From an uncultured Mycolicibacterium sp. (lineage in GTDB: Bacteria; Actinomycetota; Actinomycetes; Mycobacteriales; Mycobacteriaceae): 14,099 nt of DNA. Below the pieces are notes generated by a model. It saw nothing but the letters and a program-made list of their open reading frames with translations, was not told where the DNA came from and did not search any database. The stretch covers positions 1-14,099 of the forward strand of contig NZ_CALDGS010000144.1 of NCBI RefSeq assembly GCF_937941905.1, read 5' to 3'. Shown here one piece after another: positions 6,472-13,281 of this stretch. The position numbers and the translations under genes were made by a program. Each line of letters begins with the position of its first letter. Within the stretch, counting starts at the first letter, position 1.

Positions 6472-7584
6472 ATGACCCTCGAGCCGACCGCATCCCGGGC
6501 CCGCTTCTTCTGGTTCCTGCCCACCGCCGGGGACAGCCGCTCGATCGTCGGTGCCTCGCACGCCTCGGCGGAGCTGCCCCGACCGGACGGCTACCGCGCC
6601 CCGGACCGGCGCTACCTGGCCGAGGTGGCCCGCGCCGCCGACCGGCTGGGCTTCGAGGGGGTGCTCACCCCGACCGGGACCTGGTGCGAGGACGCCTGGC
6701 TGACCGCGGCCACCCTGCTGGGCGAGACCGAGCGGCTGAAGTTCCTGGTGGCGTTCCGGCCCGGGCTGGTGCCGCCGACCCTGGCCGCCCAGCAGGCCGC
6801 CACCCTGCAGCGGTTCTCCGGCGGCCGGGTGCTGCTCAACGTCGTCACCGGCGGCGACGACGCCGAACAGCGCCGGTTCGGCGACTGGGTCGGCCACGAC
6901 GAGCGCTACGCGCGCACCGCCGAGTTCCTGCACATCGTGTCCCGGGTGTGGCGGGGGGAGTCGGTCGACTACGTCGGCAGGTACTACAAGGTCGCCGACG
7001 CGCGGGTGTCCGAGCCGCCGGACCCGTTGCCGCGCATCTACTTCGGCGGCTCCTCCGAGCCCGCCCTGCCGGTCGCCGCCGAACATGCCGACGTCTACCT
7101 GACCTGGGGCGAACCGCCCGGGCCGGCCGCCGAGAAGATCGCCCGGGTGCGCGAGCTGGCCGCCCGGCGGGGCCGCGCGCCGCGGTTCGGCATCCGGCTG
7201 CACACCATCACCCGCGACACCGCGGCGGCGGCCTGGGCCGAGGCCGACCGGCTGGTCGCCGAGCTGCCGGCCGAGCAGATCGCCCGCGCCACCGCGCTGC
7301 ACCTGCAGTCGCAGTCGGTGGGGCAGCGGCGGATGGCCGAACTGCACGGCGGCCGCACCGACCGGCTGGAGATCTACCCGAACCTGTGGGCCGGGGTCGG
7401 CCTGGTGCGCGGCGGGGCGGGCACCGCGCTGGTGGGCAGCCACGAGGAGGTCGCCGACCGCATCCTGGAGTACCACGCGCTGGGCTTCGACGAGTTCATC
7501 CTGTCCGGCTACCCGCACCTGGAGGAGGCGTACTGGTTCGCCGAGGGGGTGCTGCCGATCCTGCGCCGCAAGGGTGTGGCCTGA
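6472..7584 (+). CDS. FMNH2-dependent alkanesulfonate monooxygenase-like protein (SsuD family)
   Basis: This 370-residue member of the bacterial luciferase-like family (TIM barrel) is closest in pattern to SsuD. SsuD uses reduced FMN from a partner reductase and O2 to release sulfite from alkanesulfonates. Seen motifs: the substrate-side cysteine in PTGTWCEDAWLTAATLL (C72, matching C54 of E. coli SsuD); LNVVTGGDDAEQRRFGDW (122-139); RYYKVADARVSEP (170-182); and FGIRLH (R242, H244, matching R226/H228). No flavin reductase or sulfonate ABC transporter gene is adjacent, so the substrate is open and the reductase must be encoded elsewhere. It ends 4 nt from the convergent lppI stop. It occupies the place where M. 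tuberculosis has pks12 and Rv2047c. Confidence 0.86.
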   Translation: MTLEPTASRARFFWFLPTAGDSRSIVGASHASAELPRPDGYRAPDRRYLAEVARAADRLGFEGVLTPTGTWCEDAWLTAATLLGETERLKFLVAFRPGLVPPTLAAQQAATLQRFSGGRVLLNVVTGGDDAEQRRFGDWVGHDERYARTAEFLHIVSRVWRGESVDYVGRYYKVADARVSEPPDPLPRIYFGGSSEPALPVAAEHADVYLTWGEPPGPAAEKIARVRELAARRGRAPRFGIRLHTITRDTAAAAWAEADRLVAELPAEQIARATALHLQSQSVGQRRMAELHGGRTDRLEIYPNLWAGVGLVRGGAGTALVGSHEEVADRILEYHALGFDEFILSGYPHLEEAYWFAEGVLPILRRKGVA

Positions 7585-7595
7585 GCGCTCAGGCC
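7578..7595. terminator. Perfect palindrome spanning two convergent stop codons
   Basis: GGCCTGAGCGCTCAGGCC is an 18-bp perfect palindrome centred between the + strand stop TGA (7582-7584) and the - strand stop (7591-7589). In RNA it forms a 7-bp stem with a GCGC loop on either strand. There is no clear U run, so its strength as a terminator is uncertain. Confidence 0.5.
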
Positions 7596-8266
7596 GGGCG
7601 GCACCAGTACTTGCGGCCCACCCCGGCCGGCGGGTCGGTGGGCTGCAGGCAGCCGAACGGCTCGACACCGTCGGTGCTGAACCGCACCGCCGAGCGGTGC
7701 GCGTAGTTGATGCAGTACAGCCCGGCCAGATCCGACCGGCAGCGGTAGTCGCCGAACGCCAGTGACCGGCCGTAGGGCAGGTCCGGGCCGGTGCCGGCGT
7801 CGAACCGGCCCGGATCGCCGTGTACCGACCCGATCAGCAGCGTCGGCCCGTCGAAGTCGATCCAGTTGCCCTTCCACTCGCCGTACACGTCGTCCGGCGG
7901 TGCGGGCGGGTCGGCCAGCGTCACCAGGCAGGCCAGCGCGCCGCCGGCACGCCGGTCGGTCATGCAGTTGGCCATCCCGCCCGGGGTGACGAACGCGACG
8001 TCCTCGCCGAGGTCGGTGACCCGGCCCTCCCGGGTGGCGGTGTGGAACCGCGCCGGCTGGTCCGGTTCGCCCGCCTCGATCCAGGCCTGTACCTGCGCGA
8101 TCGACGCCCCGGGTGCGGGCGGGGCGATCGGTGCGGCGGCGGTCGTGGTGGTCGGCGTCGGCCGGCCGCCGGACGGCGCCGGATCGGCCGCGCGGGGTTG
8201 GCCGGTGGTCGGCTGCGAGCACGCCACCAGCAGCAGGCCGGTGGCCACCACGACGACAAGGCGCAT
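7589..8266 (-). CDS. lppI: Putative lipoprotein LppI
   Basis: This 225-residue secreted lipoprotein has the signal peptide MRLVVVVATGLLLVAC, with the lipobox LVAC and Cys16 as the expected acylated residue. A low-complexity Pro/Thr/Ala linker follows to about residue 53. The rest is a mature domain with several cysteines (NCM, LACL, YRCRS, YCINYAH, FGCLQ, YWCRPA), probably forming disulfides outside the cell. The domain has no assigned function. Orientation and place, divergent from a LipT-type esterase, match lppI (Rv2046) of M. tuberculosis, which is the main basis for the symbol. It would be a substrate of the lipoprotein pathway that includes Lnt, encoded in this window. The ATG at 8266 is supported by the signal peptide and by a -10 box 7 nt upstream. 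Confidence 0.84.
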   Translation of the reverse strand: MRLVVVVATGLLLVACSQPTTGQPRAADPAPSGGRPTPTTTTAAAPIAPPAPGASIAQVQAWIEAGEPDQPARFHTATREGRVTDLGEDVAFVTPGGMANCMTDRRAGGALACLVTLADPPAPPDDVYGEWKGNWIDFDGPTLLIGSVHGDPGRFDAGTGPDLPYGRSLAFGDYRCRSDLAGLYCINYAHRSAVRFSTDGVEPFGCLQPTDPPAGVGRKYWCRPA

Positions 8267-8279
8267 ACCGGCCAGGCTA
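8267..8279 (-). promoter_or_regulatory. Probable leaderless -10 element for lppI
   Basis: On the - strand TAGCCT (8279-8274) ends 7 nt before the ATG at 8266. There is no Shine-Dalgarno sequence between them, consistent with a leaderless transcript. The lipT promoter lies divergently less than 60 bp away. Confidence 0.5.
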
Positions 8280-8326
8280 GCCGCGACACGCGAGGAGGCC
8301 GGTCAGGCGCGGCCGGGAACGTGTTC

Positions 8327-8338
8327 TACGGTCGAGCA
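8327..8338 (+). promoter_or_regulatory. Probable leaderless -10 element for lipT
   Basis: TACGGT (8327-8332) fits TANNNT and ends 6 nt before the ATG at 8339. The spacing is identical to that found before the PPOX gene (567) and before the kinase fusion gene (9905). Confidence 0.5.
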
Positions 8339-9841
8339 ATGCACGAACGCACGGTTCGGGTCACGATCGACTCCGGCACGATCGAGGGATTCACCCGTGA
8401 CGGCGTGCACCGCTGGCGCGCCATCCCGTACGCCCGCCCGCCGGTGGGGCCGTTGCGCTTCCGCGCGCCGCAGCCGGTGCAGCCCTGGTCGGGGGTGCGG
8501 CCCTGCCACGGGTTCCGCTACTGCGCCCCGCAGCGCAAGGTGTACACCGCGCTCGGGCCGGGCCGGTTCCAGCCGATGAGCGAGGACTGTCTGACGCTCA
8601 ACGTCACCGCCCCGGAGTGGACCCCGGAGCGGGCGCTGCCGGTGCTGGTGTTCATCCACGGCGGCGGCTACATCCTGGGCTCCTCGGCCACCCCGATCTA
8701 CGACGGCGCATCGCTGGCCCGGCACGGCTGCGTGTTCGTGTCGGTGAACTACCGGCTGGGCGCGCTGGGCTGCCTGGACCTGTCGTCGCTGTCCACGCCC
8801 GAGGTGACCATCGAGGACAACCTGTTCCTGCGCGACCTGGTGGCCGCGCTGCGGTGGGTGCGCACCAACATCTCGGTGTTCGGCGGCGACCCGGACAACG
8901 TCACGATCTTCGGGGAGAGCGCCGGTGCGCACGCGGTGGCCACCCTGCTGGCCGTCCCGGAGGCCGCCGGCCTGTTCCACCGGGCGATCTCGGAGAGCCC
9001 GGCCGCCGGGCTGGCCGGCGACCCGCAGACCGCCGCACAGTACGCCAAGCGGTTCGCCGCGCTGCTCGGCGCCGACGAGTCCTCGGCGGCCGAGGCGCTG
9101 CTGGCCGCCCGCCCGGCCGACCTGGTGGTGGCGGTGGAGCAGCTGATCAAGCAGGGCGAGCAGGACATGCTCGGCGCGTTCGCGGTCGGGCCCACCTACG
9201 ACACCGAGTACCTGCCGGTGGAGCCGGTGCAGGCGATGCGCACCGGCCGGGCCCACCCGGTGCCGCTCATCGTCGGGTCCAACGCCGAGGAGGGCCGCCT
9301 GTTCACCCGCTTCCTCAAGCTGCTGCCGATGAACCAGCCGGCCATCGAACGCCTGTTGGCGCGGGTGGATCCGCAAGTGCGGCAACGTATCCTGGCCGCC
9401 TATCCGGACTATCCGCGGCCCGAGGCGTGCGTGCGGCTGGGCGGGGACTTCGCCTTCGCCTCGGCGGTGTGGCAGATCGCCGAGGCGCACAGTGCCCACC
9501 AGCCGACCTACGTCTACCGCTACGACTTCGCCCCGCGGGCGCTGCACCTGGCCGGGCTGGGTGCCACCCACGCCATCGAGCTGTTCGCGGTGTTCGACGT
9601 CTACCGCACCGGCTTCGGCCGGCTGCTCACCGCGGCCGGCGACCGCCGGGCCGCGCTGCGGGTCAGCGACGAGGTGCAGGCCCGCTGGCGCGAGTTCGCC
9701 CGCTCCGGGCAGCCCGGCCGGGACTGGCCGCGCTACTCGGCCGACCAGCGGGCGGTGCTGGTGTTCGACCGGCGGCCCCGGGTGGAGCACGACCCGAACG
9801 CCGAACGGCGGGCGGCCTGGGCGGATTTCACCCTGGTTTGA
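8339..9841 (+). CDS. lipT: Type-B carboxylesterase LipT
   Basis: This 500-residue alpha/beta hydrolase of the carboxylesterase type-B family hydrolyses carboxylic esters by a Ser-Glu-His triad. Visible parts: GTIEGFTRDGVHRWRAIPYA near the N-terminus, where these enzymes start; the EDCLTLNV signature (82-89); the oxyanion-hole HGGG (107-110); the nucleophile elbow GESAG with S194; a likely acid residue in SNAEEGRL (about E317/E318); and the catalytic histidine H411 in GATHAIELFAVFD. No signal peptide is seen, so it is probably cytoplasmic. Size, context and divergent orientation to lppI match lipT (Rv2045c) of M. tuberculosis. The natural substrate is not evident from the sequence. The start at 8339 fits both the family N-terminus and the -10 box. 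Confidence 0.92.
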   Translation: MHERTVRVTIDSGTIEGFTRDGVHRWRAIPYARPPVGPLRFRAPQPVQPWSGVRPCHGFRYCAPQRKVYTALGPGRFQPMSEDCLTLNVTAPEWTPERALPVLVFIHGGGYILGSSATPIYDGASLARHGCVFVSVNYRLGALGCLDLSSLSTPEVTIEDNLFLRDLVAALRWVRTNISVFGGDPDNVTIFGESAGAHAVATLLAVPEAAGLFHRAISESPAAGLAGDPQTAAQYAKRFAALLGADESSAAEALLAARPADLVVAVEQLIKQGEQDMLGAFAVGPTYDTEYLPVEPVQAMRTGRAHPVPLIVGSNAEEGRLFTRFLKLLPMNQPAIERLLARVDPQVRQRILAAYPDYPRPEACVRLGGDFAFASAVWQIAEAHSAHQPTYVYRYDFAPRALHLAGLGATHAIELFAVFDVYRTGFGRLLTAAGDRRAALRVSDEVQARWREFARSGQPGRDWPRYSADQRAVLVFDRRPRVEHDPNAERRAAWADFTLV

Positions 9842-9851
9842 CAGTCGTCAA
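9838..9851. repeat. Short palindrome TTGAC-N4-GTCAA after lipT
   Basis: The inverted repeat TTGAC-AGTC-GTCAA begins at the lipT stop codon and lies 54 nt upstream of the next start. It is the size of a regulator half-site pair, but no regulator gene adjoins it. The included TTGACA also looks like a -35 box, though it is too far (about 49 nt) from the likely -10. Confidence 0.4.
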
Positions 9852-9892
9852 CATTTCCGTTCAAAACGACCTCGGGCCGTGCGGCGGGTGCC

Positions 9893-9904
9893 TATCGTGA
9901 TCGC
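9893..9904 (+). promoter_or_regulatory. Probable leaderless -10 element for the kinase fusion gene
   Basis: TATCGT (9893-9898) ends 6 nt before the GTG at 9905, the same spacing as at lipT and the PPOX gene. No ribosome binding site is present. This supports GTG 9905 as the start. Confidence 0.5.
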
Positions 9905-11896
9905 GTGCAGCACACCGTGAACCGGGTCATCGAACGTCCCGACGAACTGTCCGCCGAGTGGTTGACCACCGTCCTGTCCGCCGGTACCGTCGCCGACTTC
10001 GACTACGAACGGATCGGCACCGGCCAGATGAGCGAGTGCTACCGGGTGCGGTTGCGCTACGCCGCGGGCAGCGGTCCGTCCTCGGTGGTGCTGAAGGTGG
10101 CCGCCAGCGACCCGACCAGCCGGCAGACCGGGCTGGCGATGGGGCTCTACGAGCGGGAGGTGCGGTTCTACACCGACATCGCGCCCCGGCTGTCGGACGG
10201 GCCGATCGCGCCCTGCTACCACGCCGCCTACGACCCCGACACCGGCGCCTTCGACCTGCTGCTCGGCGACGCCGCCCCGGCCCAGGTCGGTGACGAGATC
10301 CGCGGTGCCACAGCCGAAGAGGCCGTACTCGCGCTGACCCAGCTGGGGCGGGTGCACGGCCCGCTGCTGGGCCGCGACGCGCTGTCCGACGCGGCCTGGC
10401 TGGACCGCGACGCCCCGATCAACCAGGCGCTGATCGGCGCGCTGTGGGCCGGGTTCCGCGACCGCTACGGCGACCGCATCACCGACGACCAGCGCCGGGT
10501 GTGCGAGCGGCTGGTCGCCTCGTTCGACGCCTGGCTGGCCACCGAGAAGGCCACCGCGCTGCCCGGCCTGGTGCACGGCGACTACCGACTGGACAACATG
10601 CTGTTCGGGCGGGACGGCGCCGACCGGCCGCTGACCGTGGTGGACTGGCAGACCGTCACCCGCGGCCCGGCGCTGACCGACGTCGCCTACTTCATCGGCT
10701 GCGCGCTGCCGACCGAGACCCGCCGCGCCCACTACGACGACCTGCTGCGCGCCTACCACGCCGGGCTCGGCCCGGATCCGGCGCTGACTCTCGACGAGGT
10801 GCGCGAGGGGGTGCGCCGGGAGGCGTTCTTCGGCGTGACGATGGCCGTCGTGTCGGCGATGCTGGTGGAGCGCACCGAGCGCGGCGACGAGATGTTCCTG
10901 ACCATGCTGGAGCGGCACTGCAGCCACGTGCTCGACACCGACGCGCTGGACGTGCTGCCCGCCCCGACGACCCCCGAGCCGCTGCGGCCGGAGCCGGCCG
11001 ACGAGGAGGACCACCCGGCCACCGGCGATGCCCTGTTCAACGAGAGCTGGTACTTCGACTTCGTCGATCCCGCACAGGATCTCGGCGGCTGGGTGCGGCT
11101 CGGGCTGATGCCCAACGCCGGGCAGGCGTGGGTCAACGCGCTGCTGTGCGGCCCGGACATGCCGACCTACGCGATCGCCGAGTTCGACGCCCCGCTGCCC
11201 GAGGACTTCCACCGGACCCGAACCGGCACAACCGAACTCACCATGGAGGCGACCGAACCGCTGCGCACCTACCGGGTGGCGGTGCGGGGCCGCGGCCGGG
11301 CCTACGACGACCCGGCCGCCCTGCTCGCCGGCGGCACCGGCCGGGAGGTCGAGCTGGAGATGGAGCTGGAGTTCACCACCGTCGGGGTGCCCTACCAGTA
11401 CCGCATCACGCCCCGCTACGAGATCCCGTGCACGGTGACCGGCACGGTCCGCGCCGGCGGGCGCAGCTGGCGGCTGGCGGCGGTGCCCGGCCAGCGCGAC
11501 CACTCCTGGGGGGTGCGCGACTGGTGGGGGATGGAGTGGGTGTGGAGCGCGCTGCACCTCGACGACGGCACCCACCTGCACGGGGTGGACGTGCGCATCC
11601 CCGGCGCGCCGCCGCTGGGGGTGGGCTACGCCCAGCGCGAGGGCGAACCGCTGGTGGAGCTGACCGGGGTGACCGCGCAGGCCGAGTTCGCCGACTCCGG
11701 GCTGCCGTCATCAACCGCCATCGCGCTGCAGCCGATCGAGCTGACCGCCACCGTCGACATCCGCGGCCTGGCCCCGGTGCGGCTGGTCTCGCCCGACGGC
11801 AAGGTCGCGCAGTTCCCGCGCGCCTGGGCGGCGGTCACCACCAGCGACGGCCGCACCGGCCACGGCTGGGTGGAGTGGAACCGCGTCGTCGGCTGA
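9905..11896 (+). CDS. Fusion of APH-like small-molecule kinase with CrtC/AttH-like domain
   Basis: This 663-residue protein has two parts. Residues about 20-345 form an aminoglycoside-phosphotransferase/ecdysteroid-kinase-like fold: glycine loop GTGQMSECY (38-46), lysine K64 in VVLKV, helix C YEREVRFY (82-89), catalytic loop HGDYRLDN (D226, N231) and metal-binding D247 in VVDWQ. All key kinase residues are present, so ATP-dependent phosphorylation of a small molecule is likely. After an acidic Pro-rich linker (350-372), residues 375-663 form an all-beta domain. It has ESWYFDFVDPAQDLGGWVRLG near its start and GQRDHSWGVRDWWGMEWVW (about 529-547). It resembles hydroxyneurosporene-synthase/AttH-type lipocalin-like domains (DUF7064/7065). 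No signal peptide is present. The substrate is unknown. The kinase call is firm; the second-domain family is my reading of the pattern. Confidence 0.82.
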   Translation: MQHTVNRVIERPDELSAEWLTTVLSAGTVADFDYERIGTGQMSECYRVRLRYAAGSGPSSVVLKVAASDPTSRQTGLAMGLYEREVRFYTDIAPRLSDGPIAPCYHAAYDPDTGAFDLLLGDAAPAQVGDEIRGATAEEAVLALTQLGRVHGPLLGRDALSDAAWLDRDAPINQALIGALWAGFRDRYGDRITDDQRRVCERLVASFDAWLATEKATALPGLVHGDYRLDNMLFGRDGADRPLTVVDWQTVTRGPALTDVAYFIGCALPTETRRAHYDDLLRAYHAGLGPDPALTLDEVREGVRREAFFGVTMAVVSAMLVERTERGDEMFLTMLERHCSHVLDTDALDVLPAPTTPEPLRPEPADEEDHPATGDALFNESWYFDFVDPAQDLGGWVRLGLMPNAGQAWVNALLCGPDMPTYAIAEFDAPLPEDFHRTRTGTTELTMEATEPLRTYRVAVRGRGRAYDDPAALLAGGTGREVELEMELEFTTVGVPYQYRITPRYEIPCTVTGTVRAGGRSWRLAAVPGQRDHSWGVRDWWGMEWVWSALHLDDGTHLHGVDVRIPGAPPLGVGYAQREGEPLVELTGVTAQAEFADSGLPSSTAIALQPIELTATVDIRGLAPVRLVSPDGKVAQFPRAWAAVTTSDGRTGHGWVEWNRVVG

Positions 11897-11911
11897 CCCA
11901 CCCCCCATCTC

Positions 11912-11976
11912 CCGCGAGCGACCGTGTCTGCACGGCGACACGCCGGGCCGGGGTGGCACGATCCGGTCGCTCGGGC
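11912..11976. repeat. Nested inverted repeat between the kinase fusion gene and ynfA
   Basis: CGAGCGACCG (11915-11924) pairs perfectly with CGGTCGCTCG (11964-11973). Inside lies a second hairpin: CGTGTC (11923-11928), an 8-nt loop, then GACACG (11937-11942). No U run follows. It could end the upstream transcript, protect mRNA, or be a copy of a dispersed mycobacterial intergenic element. It takes up most of the 93-bp gap. Confidence 0.6.
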
Positions 11977-11989
11977 AAGCTTGAGCGCC

Positions 11990-12319
11990 ATGGTGGTGCT
12001 CAAGTCCGTGCTGCTGTTCCTGTTCGCCGCGCTGCTGGAGATCGGCGGCGCCTGGCTGGTCTGGCAGGGCGTGCGGGAACACCGCGGCTGGCTGTTCGTC
12101 GGGCTCGGCGTGCTCTCGCTGGGCGCCTACGGCTTCGTCGCCGCGTTCCAGCCCGACGCCCACTTCGGCCGGGTGCTGGCCGCCTACGGCGGGGTGTTCA
12201 TCGCCGGATCGCTGGTCTGGGGCATGGTCGCCGACGGGTTCCGGCCCGACCGCTGGGACGTCGCCGGTGCCCTGGTCTGCCTGCTCGGCGTCGCGCTCAT
12301 CATGTACGCCCCGCGGTAG
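11990..12319 (+). CDS. YnfA/UPF0060 family small membrane protein
   Basis: This 109-residue, very hydrophobic protein has four predicted membrane helices (about 4-20, 29-50, 58-78 and 86-107). It shows the family patterns LFAALLEIGGAWLVWQG near the start, AYGGVFIAGSLVWGMVADGFRPDRWDVAG in the second half, and a short C-terminal MYAPR. YnfA proteins are small-multidrug-resistance-like membrane proteins. Some have been reported to move cationic compounds, but the role in actinobacteria is unsettled. The ATG at 11990 is chosen because the family starts directly before the first helix; upstream in-frame codons fall in the hairpin region. No clear Shine-Dalgarno is seen. It is convergent with the SCO6745-family gene, with only 3 nt between the stops. 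Confidence 0.9.
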   Translation: MVVLKSVLLFLFAALLEIGGAWLVWQGVREHRGWLFVGLGVLSLGAYGFVAAFQPDAHFGRVLAAYGGVFIAGSLVWGMVADGFRPDRWDVAGALVCLLGVALIMYAPR

Positions 12320-12322
12320 GGG

Positions 12323-13225
12323 CTAGAGGTGGGCCGAGTCGTCGTCGAGGTCGTCGCGGGACAGCCCCATCGGGGTGACCGCCGGCACGTCGCCAGCCGC
12401 CACCACCGCCCGGGTCAGCGGTGTGAGCGCCCGGAACAGCGTCTCCACCTCGTCGTCGGTGAGCGCGTCGAGCGCGGCGAGGGCCAGTTCGTCGGTGCGG
12501 TCCTCGATGCGCTGCTTGAGCGCCGCACCCGCGGCGGTGAGCGCACCCGAGTCGTCCAGCAGCCCACGCTCGGCCAGCCCGGCGCACACCTGCGCCCACT
12601 GCGCCTCGTCGTAGTCGCGGCTGCGCATGATCATCTCCCGCGGCACCCGGCCGGCCGCGGCATGCAGCACGTTGCACTCCCGGCCGCTGACACCCTCGGC
12701 CACCAGCACCGCCACATGCCCGTCGCCGCGGTGCTCGCGCAGCAGCGTGGTGGCGTGCCAGAGCCGGGCCAGCGGTTGCTCCGGCCAGTCCAGCGCCAGG
12801 TTCGCCGCGAACAGCGGCCGCCCGTCGACCGGGGCGGCCACCGCCGCCCTGGCCGCCAGATCGGCTGCGGTGCGGACGGATTCGTCGTCGTCGCGCAGCC
12901 CGTACCGGTGCAGCGCGGCCACCGCGGTCGCCAACCGGGTGCGCAGCACGGCGGCGGGCGGGGCGATCTCCCAGGCCGCCGGCAGCGCCTTGGCCACCCG
13001 GTGCGCGGCGAAGTTGTAGAACACCGCGGCCACCACCTCCGCCGGCACCGGGCCCAGCGGTGCGGACCGGGCGGCGAAGTAGCCCGCCCAGAACCCGCGG
13101 TAGCCGAGCGCCTCGAGGCCGGAGCGGGCCTCCGGGGTGAAGTAGGTGACGCCGTGCACGGGTTCGAAGCGGTCGAAGAAGCGGCGGGCCAGTCGGGCCG
13201 TCCTACCGCCAACCGTTCCACCCAT
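12323..13225 (-). CDS. SCO6745 family protein (helix-turn-helix-like, function unknown)
   Basis: This 300-residue, mostly helical protein matches the actinobacterial SCO6745 family (also called SalK-like). It starts ARLARRFFDRFEPVHGVTYFTPEA and continues with GYRGFWAGYFAARSAPLGPVPAEVVAAVFYNF, the best-conserved block. A later section, YDEAQWAQVCAGLAERGLLDDSGALTAAGAALKQRIEDRTD, looks like a winged-helix segment in which a recognition region is followed by a turn. The tail is acidic (SRDDLDDDSAHL). Family members are annotated as hypothetical, and no substrate or DNA target is known to me. There are no membrane segments. The ATG at 13225 gives the usual N-terminus. The gene is divergent from gluconokinase, with the starts less than 60 bp apart, so the two may share a control region. 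Confidence 0.82.
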   Translation of the reverse strand: MGGTVGGRTARLARRFFDRFEPVHGVTYFTPEARSGLEALGYRGFWAGYFAARSAPLGPVPAEVVAAVFYNFAAHRVAKALPAAWEIAPPAAVLRTRLATAVAALHRYGLRDDDESVRTAADLAARAAVAAPVDGRPLFAANLALDWPEQPLARLWHATTLLREHRGDGHVAVLVAEGVSGRECNVLHAAAGRVPREMIMRSRDYDEAQWAQVCAGLAERGLLDDSGALTAAGAALKQRIEDRTDELALAALDALTDDEVETLFRALTPLTRAVVAAGDVPAVTPMGLSRDDLDDDSAHL

Positions 13226-13281
13226 GTCCCGCAGTCAATACCCGGCGGCGGGCACGCAGGTACGGAATGCTGTGTGATGTC

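Noticed and set aside
9848..11581. 577-codon frame antisense to the kinase fusion gene
   Set aside because: It has Val/Gly/Gln/His/Arg-biased composition and no motif. The sense frame has intact kinase motifs and a leaderless promoter.
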